Source: Prochlorococcus sp. AG-347-L02 (GTDB lineage Bacteria; Cyanobacteriota; Cyanobacteriia; PCC-6307; Cyanobiaceae). Taken from it: a stretch of 64,000 bases of DNA. The position numbers and the translations under genes are program-made. The stretch's first letter is position 1, and each line of letters starts with the position of its first letter. The DNA is taken from positions 1-64,000 of the forward strand of contig QCCL01000003.1 in the NCBI GenBank assembly GCA_003281255.1, given 5' to 3'. Below are positions 8,068 to 15,841 of the stretch, piece after piece. The notes under the pieces were generated by a model. The model did not search any database. It worked only from the letters and a program-made list of their open reading frames with translations, and was not told where the DNA came from.

Positions 8068-8254
8068 GGATAATTTTCAATTTATTAATAAATAGCAGGA
8101 TATTTTTTTTAAGTCATGCGTATTTATATCTATTTTTTGAGAATAGATTGGAATTTTTATAAATTATTAAGTAAAAAAGAAAAAAAGATTAAAAAAAATC
8201 AATTTTTTCATAATTCATCCTATTTACTTAATCATTATTTAAAAAACATTAGCT

Positions 8255-8395
8255 ATGAATGAAGAAAAAAAGTGGATGCTTATGACTTATTATTGTCCAA
8301 CTCATGGCGATTCAGGTTTAGTAGAACCGATTCAACTAACAAAAAAAGAAATTAGTAAAACATTCTTAAAAAAAAGTAGGAGTTCTAAAAATTAG
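8255..8395 (+). CDS. Small soluble protein, 46 aa
   Basis: ATG frame beginning MNEEKKWMLMTYYCPTHGDS and continuing GLVEPIQLTKKEISK, with a Lys/Ser-rich tail. The YYCPTHG segment looks like half of a metal knuckle. No neighbour shares its strand closely. The family is not recognised, but the codon use looks coding. Confidence 0.5.
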   Translation: MNEEKKWMLMTYYCPTHGDSGLVEPIQLTKKEISKTFLKKSRSSKN

Positions 8396-8645
8396 TTTTT
8401 TAAAATAAAAGCTAATATATTGTGGAAATGTTCTAAATCTTTATTTAAATCTGGTTAATTAAAAAATTGATATCTCATAATCTCTTAAGCTTCTTTTTTA
8501 TAAGCAGCATTGGTGAAAATATTAAAAATTTTTAAATCTAATCTGACTTCAGAGAATTAAAATTAAGCTTAATAGAAATATTTTTATATCAATATCAAAT
8601 TTTTTCCGTAATTAATAATTTTAAAAGTTCTAGAAATAATTAATT

Positions 8646-8798
8646 TTAAAATCCATCAGAATCGCATGTTAATTCACATTGATTAAGATCATGTGATGAT
8701 ATCTTTTCTAAAATTCTTAACATATCAATTTCGGAAAGCTCTCCATTCGAGTTCCATTTTAAAGTCGTTTTCCTTTGAGGTGAATTTTTTTTATTCAT
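8646..8798 (-). CDS. Small soluble protein, 50 aa
   Basis: Starts MNKKNSPQRKTTLKWNSNGE and continues LSEIDMLRILEKISSHD, ending with CELTCDSDGF. The ATG lies inside the 3' end of the upstream gene (8-base overlap, 8791-8798), so the two probably form a translationally coupled pair. The CxxxC pair near its end echoes the CxxxC motifs of that partner. Confidence 0.5.
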   Translation of the reverse strand: MNKKNSPQRKTTLKWNSNGELSEIDMLRILEKISSHDLNQCELTCDSDGF

Positions 8799-8949
8799 TT
8801 TGATCACCCCCCTTTAAATGAACTTCTAAACAACGAGTAATACATTCTTGATGACCATCTACAATACTGCATTCAGTAATACACTCGAAATATGAATTAA
8901 TAGAATCTATTTCTTTATTCTGGTTTGTAGAAACAAATGAATCATTCAT
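8791..8949 (-). CDS. Small twin-CxxxC protein, 52 aa
   Basis: The preferred start is the ATG at 8947-8949, giving MNDSFVSTNQNKEIDSINSY and onward. The same frame is open to a TTG at 8998-9000, which would give 69 residues. The core contains CITEC and CITRC, two CxxxC motifs eight residues apart, which could form paired disulfides or a metal site. The tail is HLKGGDQNE. It overlaps the next gene by eight bases. No family recognised. Confidence 0.6.
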   Translation of the reverse strand: MNDSFVSTNQNKEIDSINSYFECITECSIVDGHQECITRCLEVHLKGGDQNE

Positions 8950-9236
8950 AATATTCTTAGATTTATTTGGAATAGAGATATAGCACGAAATTATGTTCAA
9001 TAATTTAATTTATTAAGGTAATTAGAAAAAATAAGTATTATTTACTAAATTGATTTTGCAACTGGTTTATCTTGAAAAAGATAGTAATATCGTTCTTTTA
9101 AAACTTAAAAGTAAACAATAATTTTGATTATTTAATATTAATTTTATAAGGTAATCTTCCAAAAATCAGCATAAAGACTGATTTACTTTTCAGTAAATTA
9201 GTTAGAAGATAAAAAAGTACACTTTTAGATTTTCAA

Positions 9237-9389
9237 ATGAAATCAGTAATTAATTGGCTTTCGAGAATGTTAGAGAGTATGGCAAATGCTTTTATGCATC
9301 CTTTAAAGAATGACTTGCCTCCGTCTATTGGTACTCATGCATATAGTAGTATTCCTCTAAAAAGAAAATTCAGAAGAAGGTTGAATTAG
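9237..9389 (+). CDS. Small basic protein, 50 aa
   Basis: Starts MKSVINWLSRMLESMANAFM and ends KRKFRRRLN. The first 20 residues form an amphipathic helix, followed by HPLKNDLPPSIGTHAYSSIP and a strongly basic tail. This could be a membrane-surface or nucleic-acid-binding peptide. It ends four bases from the convergent desaturase gene. Overlapping short hairpins (AATCAG/CTGATT and TTTACT/AGTAAA, 9164-9197) precede it. Confidence 0.5.
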   Translation: MKSVINWLSRMLESMANAFMHPLKNDLPPSIGTHAYSSIPLKRKFRRRLN

Positions 9390-9392
9390 GTA

Positions 9393-10499
9393 TTAACTTA
9401 TTGGAATTAATTTTTCATTTTTATTATCCCAAATAATATATTTGAAGCAGTTTGAAAAATCGCTTAATTTTAAGACCTTTGATTGTTGGAGCAAATGAAA
9501 ATTTGCTTTATGACAAGCTCTTAAGTTGTAATTTGGTATTCTCTCAGAAAGATGATGAATGCTGTGGAAAGATATGTCTGCTAAAAACCAATTTAGCCAA
9601 TTAGGGATATCTAAATTGCTACTACCTAAAATAGCTCCATCGATGAGGTCCCAATTTTTTGTATTTTTAGCATAAGCATTCTCATAGTTATGCTGTACGA
9701 AAAAAACACATATTAAAATTGCTGCTGATAAGGTTAATACAATGGAATAAAATGATAAGAAAAAAACTAACCCCAACCATTTACACATAAAAATCCACCC
9801 TATTATTACTACTATGTTATTAATTATTAATTCACATAGTTCACTGAAATTATCTCCATAATCAGAAAAAGGTGCTTTGACTCTTGAATTAATAGCTAGA
9901 AGTCGAGAAAAATCTCTGTTTTTTAATTTGATAAAAGTCTCTTTCAATATATCTTTAGTGAAATTAAAAATAATAATAACCAGTCCTAATCTAGGTTTTA
10001 AAACTAAGTAAAAAAAACCTCCAGGGAAAATCATCATCCAGTTTCGACTTACTTTATAAAATATTTTTTCTCTTTTTGTAAGGGATTCGTAATCTTCAAG
10101 ACTTAAAACATCTATAGGCCCTTTGTAAATTTCCCAATTTCCATTATTTCTATGATGAAATGCATGATCAATAGACCATGACTTCTGGGGAATACCATTA
10201 ACCAAGCCAAGTAAAAATCCAAAGAAGCGGTTTAATTTCCGTTTTGTAAAAAGAGAATTATGACCGCAATCATGCATTAATGAAAATGTTCGAGAAGAGA
10301 ACAGAGTTAGAAGAGGTATAAAAGGTACCAATAGAAATGCTTTAATCAATAATGAAGAAGGTTGATTTATTATTTGGTGGACGATTAACCAAATAGAAAT
10401 TATTGGGATGATGGTAGTAATAATTTGATAATAAGCTCTAATATTATTTCTTTTTAAAAATGGCTTTATTAAAAAATCACCTCTATTTACTTTAAGCAT
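9393..10499 (-). CDS. Membrane fatty acid desaturase-like protein
   Basis: 368 residues with the fatty acid desaturase layout and three histidine boxes: HDCGH (76-80), HAFHH (112-116) and HSIHH (about 320, in SFHSIHHLSERIPNY). Hydrophobic segments lie at about 25-70, 150-175 and 230-265. It is clearly distinct from the DesA-like protein at 6.5-7.7 kb, with a different N-terminus and third box, so the two are not recent duplicates. Substrate unknown; acyl lipids or carotenoids are both possible for this superfamily. Confidence 0.8.
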   Translation of the reverse strand: MLKVNRGDFLIKPFLKRNNIRAYYQIITTIIPIISIWLIVHQIINQPSSLLIKAFLLVPFIPLLTLFSSRTFSLMHDCGHNSLFTKRKLNRFFGFLLGLVNGIPQKSWSIDHAFHHRNNGNWEIYKGPIDVLSLEDYESLTKREKIFYKVSRNWMMIFPGGFFYLVLKPRLGLVIIIFNFTKDILKETFIKLKNRDFSRLLAINSRVKAPFSDYGDNFSELCELIINNIVVIIGWIFMCKWLGLVFFLSFYSIVLTLSAAILICVFFVQHNYENAYAKNTKNWDLIDGAILGSSNLDIPNWLNWFLADISFHSIHHLSERIPNYNLRACHKANFHLLQQSKVLKLSDFSNCFKYIIWDNKNEKLIPIS

Positions 10500-10578
10500 A
10501 TTCCTATTATTTGTTTGATACTAACAATTTTTAAAAAGTATTGATTATTTAATAAACAATAAATATTTAAAAATCATA

Positions 10579-10734
10579 CTAAAGAATAAATTCTTTAGAC
10601 ATGGTTCTCAATTGATCTAGATTTAATCTTTCTAAGTAATTTTTAAAGTCACTAAGATTCCTAGTAGAGTCAGAATTATTGCTCTCGTAAAGAAGACTAT
10701 TAGAAATTAACTCAATAAGATGATCTTTATCCAT
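10579..10734 (-). CDS. Small soluble helical protein, 51 aa
   Basis: ATG frame starting MDKDHLIELISNSLLYESNN and ending LDQLRTMSKEFIL. The protein is acidic and predicted helical, without cysteines or membrane segments. It stands alone between the desaturase and the gene at 10819. The codon use looks genuine. Function unknown. Confidence 0.5.
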   Translation of the reverse strand: MDKDHLIELISNSLLYESNNSDSTRNLSDFKNYLERLNLDQLRTMSKEFIL

Positions 10735-10818
10735 AACTCCTTATAGACCAAAATTCCTGTTTAAAAAATTAAGGTCTTGAATTCGAGATCATTATCTCAT
10801 CATTATTAAGAGTAATTT

Positions 10819-11037
10819 TTATAAATTTTTTAAATCTTGTTCTATTTTTTCTAATCTCTCATTTAATTCTTTTTGTTCCTTAATTAAGGATTTTTTCTTC
10901 TCCGCCAGCTCTTTGTTCAAAGGAGAATTGAAATATTTTTGGTAAGAGACAAAAAAAACTGCTATTGCGACTGCAATGCCAAGAGCACCAATTATTAAAA
11001 TTGGAGACGAAGGAAAGTCATAAAATGGAATTGACAA
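10819..11037 (-). CDS. Membrane-anchored coiled-coil protein, 72 aa
   Basis: One hydrophobic helix (residues 11-30, LIIGALGIAVAIAVFFVSYQ) is followed by a lysine/glutamate-rich coiled coil (about 42-72) with regular leucines. This is an N-terminal anchor with a cytoplasmic helix. It resembles the small anchor proteins common in cyanobacteria. No named family is recognised. Confidence 0.65.
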   Translation of the reverse strand: MSIPFYDFPSSPILIIGALGIAVAIAVFFVSYQKYFNSPLNKELAEKKKSLIKEQKELNERLEKIEQDLKNL

Positions 11038-11247
11038 TGTACTTTATTAAAAACAAATTCTAGCTATCTAATAAACAAAAAAATGAGTAATAAATACTTA
11101 TTCCCTAGGCAGCTTTTTCGGTAATTATGCCAGTTATTTCGTAAAAAATAAATAAGGTTTATTTTTAATTAGATTTTAAAAATAAGTAATTGTACAGCTG
11201 TCAAAGAATGAATAACTAATAATGATTAAATTAGTAAAAAATTTTTT

Positions 11248-11574
11248 ATGAAGAAAATCATAAATAAAGAACATAATAAAAATGAACCATGGTTTAAATG
11301 GTTAACGAGAGAACTTAATTCTTTTGAAGCTTTTCAGGATTTCGAATCGGGAAAGACTCCACGAGATGTAGCAGAGGATTTTATTTCTAGAAATAGTATT
11401 GCTATTTCAGAAGTTTTCGAAGATTTTGATGAAGAAGATAAAGATACACTCGATCAGTTTCTTAAATTAACCGAATGCGAGATGCATGTGTTTAGGATTA
11501 TTGAAAAACAAATAGAGTTAAGAAACAAGATAAGATTTGTTGATTTTAAAAAAAGAAAAAAAATAAAGAGTTAA
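11248..11574 (+). CDS. Small paralogous protein A, 108 aa
   Basis: A soluble, acidic, helical protein. Its central part (GKTPRDVAEDFISRNSIAIS, DTLDQFLKLTECEMHVF) aligns without gaps to the protein at 22024-22290 (GLTPSQIAERFVNENHDSFI, DALTEFMKLSESELHIL). Both have an N-terminal W-F-x-W segment and a basic C-terminus, so they are paralogues. This copy has a longer N-terminus and a tail rich in Lys/Arg (KKRKKIKS). It ends three bases from the convergent DUF805 gene. Function unknown. Confidence 0.7.
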   Translation: MKKIINKEHNKNEPWFKWLTRELNSFEAFQDFESGKTPRDVAEDFISRNSIAISEVFEDFDEEDKDTLDQFLKLTECEMHVFRIIEKQIELRNKIRFVDFKKRKKIKS

Positions 11575-11577
11575 TTT

Positions 11578-11913
11578 CTATATAAGTTTATTTTCCCCAT
11601 ACCCTTTCTTACCAAAGCCTAACCAGATAAACCACAAGATCCATCCGAAGATAGGAATTAAATTAATAAAAATCCATTTCCAATCTTTTCCAAAATCTTT
11701 GATTCTTCTAATATCAATAGCTATTTGAGGAATAATACAAACTATTCCATAAGCATTGAAACCAAAAGTTTTTGAAAATATTGGAATAGTTAGGAAAGAA
11801 ATTATAAGATTGGCTAGTTGAACTAACCACCAGTCCGATCGAGATGTGAATCCTTTGAAGTCTGTAGCTTTAATCCAAAACTCTTTATATGCATTTAGAA
11901 AGTCATTTAGCAT
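11578..11913 (-). CDS. DUF805 inner-membrane protein
   Basis: 111 residues with the DUF805 signature: an aromatic N-terminus (YKEFWIKATDFKGFTSRSDWW), two or three hydrophobic helices (about 30-65 and 85-102) with the basic DIRRIKDFGKDW loop between them, and the closing GWILWFIWLGFGKKGYGENK. DUF805 proteins (YhaH/YhaI in E. coli) are membrane proteins of unclear role. Length is normal for the family. Confidence 0.85.
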   Translation of the reverse strand: MLNDFLNAYKEFWIKATDFKGFTSRSDWWLVQLANLIISFLTIPIFSKTFGFNAYGIVCIIPQIAIDIRRIKDFGKDWKWIFINLIPIFGWILWFIWLGFGKKGYGENKLI

Positions 11914-11981
11914 AAATTAAAAATTCAACGAATTTAATATTATCAATTTAATCTTCAATTTATCAAAATATTATTTATTTA

Positions 11982-12146
11982 CTAAATAGGATCAAATAAA
12001 TTCATATCATTTGACGCTTGTTTTGGGATCTCATCTTGATTAGGTAATGAACAGAATCCGTCTTTGCAAATCATCTTTTCTTTTTCAATACTTGAGGTTT
12101 CTGAGAATATATTTTTGTTATTATTATTTGAAGATTCTTTCAGCAT
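11982..12146 (-). CDS. Small soluble protein with CKDGFC motif, 54 aa
   Basis: Starts MLKESSNNNNKNIFSETSSI; the middle reads EKEKMICKDGFCSLPNQDE. Two cysteines as CxxxxC sit in an otherwise polar, probably disordered chain ending SNDMNLFDPI. It could coordinate metal or form a disulfide. It lies 69 bases upstream of the DUF805 gene on the same strand. No family recognised. Confidence 0.5.
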   Translation of the reverse strand: MLKESSNNNNKNIFSETSSIEKEKMICKDGFCSLPNQDEIPKQASNDMNLFDPI

Positions 12147-12228
12147 TTATATAAAAAAATTAAATCCAATATTAAATTAATAACTCAATTTATTTTGATA
12201 GGCAACAAAATTAATATTAATTATTTAT

Positions 12229-12324
12229 TTACTTTTTTTGATTTGGCAAGTCTCTCCAAAATAGCGCCATTATATAAATAAATAAAGATATAGAACAAAT
12301 ATAAAGTAATGAATTTAGATGCAT
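12229..12324 (-). CDS. Very small membrane protein, 31 aa
   Basis: Reads MHLNSLLYICSISLFIYIMA followed by LFWRDLPNQKK. This is one helix with a short basic tail, the size of low-molecular-weight photosystem or NDH-1 subunits. The FWRDLP tail loosely recalls the FRDPP of PsbT, but the resemblance is too weak to name it. Confidence 0.4.
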   Translation of the reverse strand: MHLNSLLYICSISLFIYIMALFWRDLPNQKK

Positions 12325-12566
12325 TTTTATTTATTAATGTAATTACTAAGAAAACACCTTTCAAAAAAAGGGATATCAATGGATTGGTATTCTTAATTCA
12401 GCAACCCTATAAATTCTAATATTTATTTGAGTTTTTTATGATTTCCCCAAACTTTCATAAAGAAAAGCTCTAAATATTACGAATTTATCATTGAGTTAGT
12501 AAAGCTTATAAATCTTAGAATTTAATAAATCCAATGAAATTTAATTTTATTAAATACTCTTTGTAT

Positions 12567-12707
12567 TTAAGATCTATCATTATTTGCTTCTGTTAAGGCT
12601 TTTCTACCTTCTTTAAGTGTTCTTAATACAAGCCAGGAGAGTGACGAAATTATAAGAATAGTTAGAGTTACTAGTGAAATGAAAGTCGTATCAAAATTGT
12701 TAGTCAA
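12567..12707 (-). CDS. Small membrane protein, 46 aa
   Basis: A TTG-started frame, LTNNFDTTFISLVTLTILII, then SSLSWLVLRTLKEGRKALTE and a polar end. There is one hydrophobic helix (8-29) and a charged amphipathic tail. It is 47 bases downstream of the gene at 12755-12937 on the same strand and could be its operon partner. The start is uncertain because there is no ATG in the frame. Confidence 0.4.
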   Translation of the reverse strand: MTNNFDTTFISLVTLTILIISSLSWLVLRTLKEGRKALTEANNDRS

Positions 12708-12754
12708 TTTACTAAAAATCTTTTTGAATTTGTAATTTAAAATTCAAAAAAAAT

Positions 12755-12937
12755 TTAACCATTTGATCTTGAGTAAGCAGGTATAAGCATTCCGCCATCT
12801 TGGTCGTCGTTATTATCATCATCAAAACCACCCCCTAGTAGTAACTCAATGATTACAAGAACAGCTATGGGATAAAGGCACCATAATATTGCTGTAAAAG
12901 GGCTTACTGAGGAAGAAGCTGAGTACAATTCTGTCAT
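12755..12937 (-). CDS. Small membrane protein with acidic DDQDGG tail, 60 aa
   Basis: One helix (about 14-34, FTAILWCLYPIAVLVIIELL) is followed by GGGFDDDNNDDQDGGMLIPA and a short polar end. The acidic DDQDGGxLI block is shared with the unrelated-looking protein at 14076-14210. In both it directly follows the membrane helix, so it may be an acidic interaction or metal-binding tail. The ATG at 12935-12937 is the natural start. Confidence 0.6.
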   Translation of the reverse strand: MTELYSASSSVSPFTAILWCLYPIAVLVIIELLLGGGFDDDNNDDQDGGMLIPAYSRSNG

Positions 12938-13219
12938 TGCTTGATATTAATCTAAACAAACAATAATTGTGGATCCTCCGGGTAGTGTTATTCCATATTT
13001 CTATAAATATTTTTAAAAACTTTTCTATTTTGAACGAACAGATCTTTGGTATGTATTGATATTTTAATTCTTCAATATGAATTTGAATAATAATTTTATT
13101 TAACCTAATGAGAAACTGATAATGACATAATGAATCGCGCAATTGTTATTTTTTATACTTTACAATAATTGTACAATTTTGATTCAAAAACTATTATTTA
13201 TCTTGATTTTATAAATTCT

Positions 13220-13351
13220 ATGTTTTCTTTCACTTTTGATCCTTTGGCTGCAATATTTGGTATATCAGGAATTGTAGGCTTCTTTTTCTTTGTTTCTGCT
13301 GCTAAGGGAACTTCCAGCATCAATACAAAACCAAAAAAGGAATTAGATTAG
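13220..13351 (+). CDS. Small membrane protein, 43 aa
   Basis: Starts MFSFTFDPLAAIFGISGIVG; a Phe-rich helix (to about 27) is followed by SAAKGTSSINTKPKKELD. The frame stays open upstream to a TTG at 13169, but the internal ATG gives a sensible N-terminus and is preferred. The basic tail should face the cytoplasm. No named family recognised. Confidence 0.5.
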   Translation: MFSFTFDPLAAIFGISGIVGFFFFVSAAKGTSSINTKPKKELD

Positions 13352-13418
13352 AACTGATTCTGTAAGAAAAGTAAATTGAAATTTTACATTTAGTTATTTA
13401 ATAAAGGATTGTTAATTA

Positions 13419-13589
13419 TTATTTATTCCATTGTTTGGAAATAAACTCAAGAAAATCTTTTAGATCCTCTTCAGGACAATTCGTTTCTTTTTGTAAATCA
13501 ATACAAATTTGCTTAATATTTTCAAAGGCCTTTTTTACTATTTCGTTTTTTTCGATAACCTCAAAATATTCTTGATCAGTAAAAGGCAT
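13419..13589 (-). CDS. Small soluble acidic protein, 56 aa
   Basis: ATG frame starting MPFTDQEYFEVIEKNEIVKK. The rest is helical and acidic, ending FLEFISKQWNK, with two cysteines in the middle. It lies 91 bases downstream of the cupin gene on the same strand. The composition looks like real coding sequence. Function unknown. Confidence 0.55.
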   Translation of the reverse strand: MPFTDQEYFEVIEKNEIVKKAFENIKQICIDLQKETNCPEEDLKDFLEFISKQWNK

Positions 13590-13680
13590 AATATTAGTTT
13601 CCTTCTTGAAAATTATTTATTAACCATATTTTATCTACATTGACTTAACAGTAAAGAAGAAAAAATCTTTTTTCTTAAAT

Positions 13681-13956
13681 TTAGCTACCCAATCGATAAT
13701 GTTTTTTAATGCTTTTGGTTACTTCCCATTCGCAGTTAAATCCAGCAGGAAACTCAACAAGATCTCCAGCTTTAATCACGTAAATGTCACCGTTTTGGGT
13801 ACTTATTTTCGCTTGACCTTCAATAATTAAGCAAATTTCCTTATCATCGTAATTCCATTGAAATTTGCTTGGCTCACATTCCCAAATAGGCCAACTTTTT
13901 ATTCCATACTGAATTATTACGCTTGCACTACAGGGGGAAGATATTAGAACTTTCAC
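13681..13956 (-). CDS. Cupin_3 (DUF861) domain protein
   Basis: A 91-residue single-domain cupin. WPIWECEPSKFQWNYDDKEI leads into the first cupin motif, and GDIYVIKAGDLVEFPAGFNC is the second, with the classic GDxVxFPxG. It matches the DUF861 cupins (EutQ-like), small beta-barrels of varied or unknown function. The first motif has few histidines, so catalytic metal binding is doubtful. Length is normal. Confidence 0.8.
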   Translation of the reverse strand: MKVLISSPCSASVIIQYGIKSWPIWECEPSKFQWNYDDKEICLIIEGQAKISTQNGDIYVIKAGDLVEFPAGFNCEWEVTKSIKKHYRLGS

Positions 13957-14075
13957 GAAATAGTTCGGATATGTTTTTTTATTTTACAAATAAAAGAAAT
14001 TTTTATTTTCTAGAATGTGTATTTCTTTACTGTCTTTTATTTTTTTTAGTTTATCATGAAAAAAATTTCTAATTT

Positions 14076-14210
14076 ATGGATGAGCTTTCTGTATTGTCAA
14101 TTTCGCTATCTATAGCTTCTCTAGGGATATTTTTTTTGTTTTTTGCTTCTAACGATGATGATGACCAAGATGGAGGTAAGTTGATTAAATCATTAGAAAG
14201 AATTAATTAA
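14076..14210 (+). CDS. Small membrane protein with acidic DDQDGG tail, 44 aa
   Basis: Starts MDELSVLSISLSIASLGIFF. One helix (6-27) is followed by SNDDDDQDGGKLIKSLERIN. The acidic DDDQDGG(K)LI block matches the tail of the protein at 12755-12937, although the helices differ. It ends three bases from a convergent small frame at 14213. Function unknown. Confidence 0.6.
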   Translation: MDELSVLSISLSIASLGIFFLFFASNDDDDQDGGKLIKSLERIN

Positions 14211-14212
14211 TT

Positions 14213-14329
14213 TCAAGTAAAAAAAACATTTAAGAGAGATTTATAACCTATAAAGCCTGCATAAATACAGCTTAGAAAAATTACATAAACCTCCATTGTG
14301 CTGAGTCTTTTTTTCTTTAAAATTTTCAT
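14213..14329 (-). CDS. Very small membrane protein, 38 aa
   Basis: ATG frame reading MKILKKKRLSTMEVYVIFLS, then CIYAGFIGYKSLLNVFFT. The basic N-terminus before the helix predicts an Nin orientation. An internal ATG (M12) would give 27 residues and is just as plausible. Family not recognised. Confidence 0.4.
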   Translation of the reverse strand: MKILKKKRLSTMEVYVIFLSCIYAGFIGYKSLLNVFFT

Positions 14330-14407
14330 AGGTTCTGAGTGTTTATAGGCTAATTTTATTTAATCTGATTTCTATTAACATGAGTATTTTTTACATAAAC
14401 AATGAGA

Positions 14408-15280
14408 TTAAAGAATTATTAATGTCAATCCAAAAAATAAAAAACAAGTAAAAAATATTATTTTTTTGGTAATTTCCCTTTCCTCATTCTTAGCAAAAAA
14501 TAAGGAAATTACTGGAGATGTGCTTAATAAAGCCCATCCCACTCCTATGGGAAGGGTTTGAAAAACAACTTGTTGTAGCAATATTCCTATATTTGTTCCA
14601 AGAAGTATTGAAAGCAAAAATCTTTTTTGTTGTTTTTCTTCTATGTTTTTTAAGAAAAAATTAATCTTAAATCCTTTTAAACTAATCAAAAAAATTATTG
14701 CACCTAATAATCTTATTTCAGTTGTAAGGAAAGGAGATAAATTGCTTTGAAGGAAAACCATCCTTGATAAAAGACCTCCAAGAACAGCACATAAAACTGA
14801 TAAAAAAGGAAAAGCAAAAATCTCAAAGTTATTTTTTTCTGAGAAAGAGGAGTTTTCCTCTTTAAAATCGTTACCTTTTCTGAGAATTATGAATAGCGAA
14901 ATCGTTACTATAATTACTCCAACCCATGATTTAGTTGTTAAATTTTCATTAATAAAAAATTCTCCTGACAAAGCTGCCATTAAAGGAGAAAGAGTTTCTA
15001 TAGATAAAGTTTTTCTTGTGCCAATTGTTTGTAGTGACTTTAAATAGAAAGTATCACCTAAACCAATACCTATTATCCCACTAATTAGTAGCATAAATAT
15101 GTTTTTTAATGCAGTTGTAGAACTTAGATTAATAAAAGCAGGTATAAAAATTAAAAAAGCTATTATATTTTTTGTTAAATTAATATCTATTGATTTATAT
15201 TTTTGAGTTTGCGCGCGCCAAATAAAGCACGCATATGTCCAAGATGTAGCAGCTCCAAAAGCAGAAAGGATTCCAATCAA
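14408..15280 (-). CDS. EamA/DMT family transporter
   Basis: 290 residues with about ten hydrophobic helices and the two-fold EamA repeat. The conserved GIGLGDTFYLKSLQTIGTRK and the related LLQQVVFQTLPIGVGWALLS end the two halves. The family exports or exchanges small metabolites across the inner membrane; the substrate cannot be told. Length is normal. A charged loop at about 134-148 separates the halves. The start is within eight residues of the first helix. Confidence 0.85.
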   Translation of the reverse strand: MIGILSAFGAATSWTYACFIWRAQTQKYKSIDINLTKNIIAFLIFIPAFINLSSTTALKNIFMLLISGIIGIGLGDTFYLKSLQTIGTRKTLSIETLSPLMAALSGEFFINENLTTKSWVGVIIVTISLFIILRKGNDFKEENSSFSEKNNFEIFAFPFLSVLCAVLGGLLSRMVFLQSNLSPFLTTEIRLLGAIIFLISLKGFKINFFLKNIEEKQQKRFLLSILLGTNIGILLQQVVFQTLPIGVGWALLSTSPVISLFFAKNEEREITKKIIFFTCFLFFGLTLIIL

Positions 15281-15301
15281 AACGAATAATTTTTAGACAA
15301 T

Positions 15302-15400
15302 TTATTTTATAAATTGAGTAAATGCTAAAAAGAATACATAAATGAGAATCAAAACTCCTGGTAAGTACTGAATTAGTGATTTGAAATTATTTTTTGTCAT
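15302..15400 (-). CDS. Very small membrane protein, 32 aa
   Basis: Reads MTKNNFKSLIQYLPGVLILI followed by YVFFLAFTQFIK. A polar start precedes a single helix. It lies 20 bases after the gene at 15421-15657 on the same strand and 21 bases before the DMT transporter, so it may be part of that run. The size resembles small photosystem subunits, but no match is recognised. Confidence 0.45.
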   Translation of the reverse strand: MTKNNFKSLIQYLPGVLILIYVFFLAFTQFIK

Positions 15401-15420
15401 ATTTTCTAAAATAATCAATT

Positions 15421-15657
15421 TTAAACAGTTTTTTTATTAGTAGGGTACAAACTCTCTAACTTCTTTCTTCTTTGAACTTTCGCATTAATTCTTTCTTCTT
15501 TTTCTTTTTTCTTGATCTCATCATTTATCTTATTTTGTCTATATCCAAACCAAAGTAGAACCCAAATAACAGAAGTTATTAAAAGAAGAGCAGTATATTG
15601 ACCAGTCATAGGAAAACTGGCCTCAGAATATTTAACGTAAGAAAATATTAAACTCAT
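15421..15657 (-). CDS. Membrane-anchored basic coiled-coil protein, 62-78 aa
   Basis: The frame starts at an ATG at 15655-15657, and a second ATG (M17) gives a cleaner start, MTGQYTALLLITSVIWVLLW. One helix (about 22-37) is followed by a long Lys/Glu/Arg-rich helix (NKINDEIKKKEKEERINAKV, then QRRKKLESLYPTNKKTV). It resembles the anchor-plus-coil protein at 10819. Function unknown. Confidence 0.6.
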   Translation of the reverse strand: MSLIFSYVKYSEASFPMTGQYTALLLITSVIWVLLWFGYRQNKINDEIKKKEKEERINAKVQRRKKLESLYPTNKKTV

Positions 15658-15841
15658 TTAATTAAGTTAAAGCATAAAAATAACGACTGCGTTGATTTTT
15701 TTAGAAATTTAAAAATTATTGAATTGCAGCTATTTGTTATGTATTTTTTAAGTTTTTTATTTATTTTTTATGGTTTTTGGAGTAATTTTTCTTTGTAACT
15801 CATTGCTATTATCAGATTAAAGCATATTAAATAATAAGTTT

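Noticed and set aside
12229..12324. Identification of the 31-residue membrane protein as PsbT
   Set aside because: The FWRDLP tail is only loosely similar to PsbT (FRDPP) and the N-terminus does not match, so it is left unnamed.
12846..13142. A 98-residue minus-strand frame
   Set aside because: It overlaps the membrane protein at 12755-12937 in another frame and has no protein-like pattern in its extra part.
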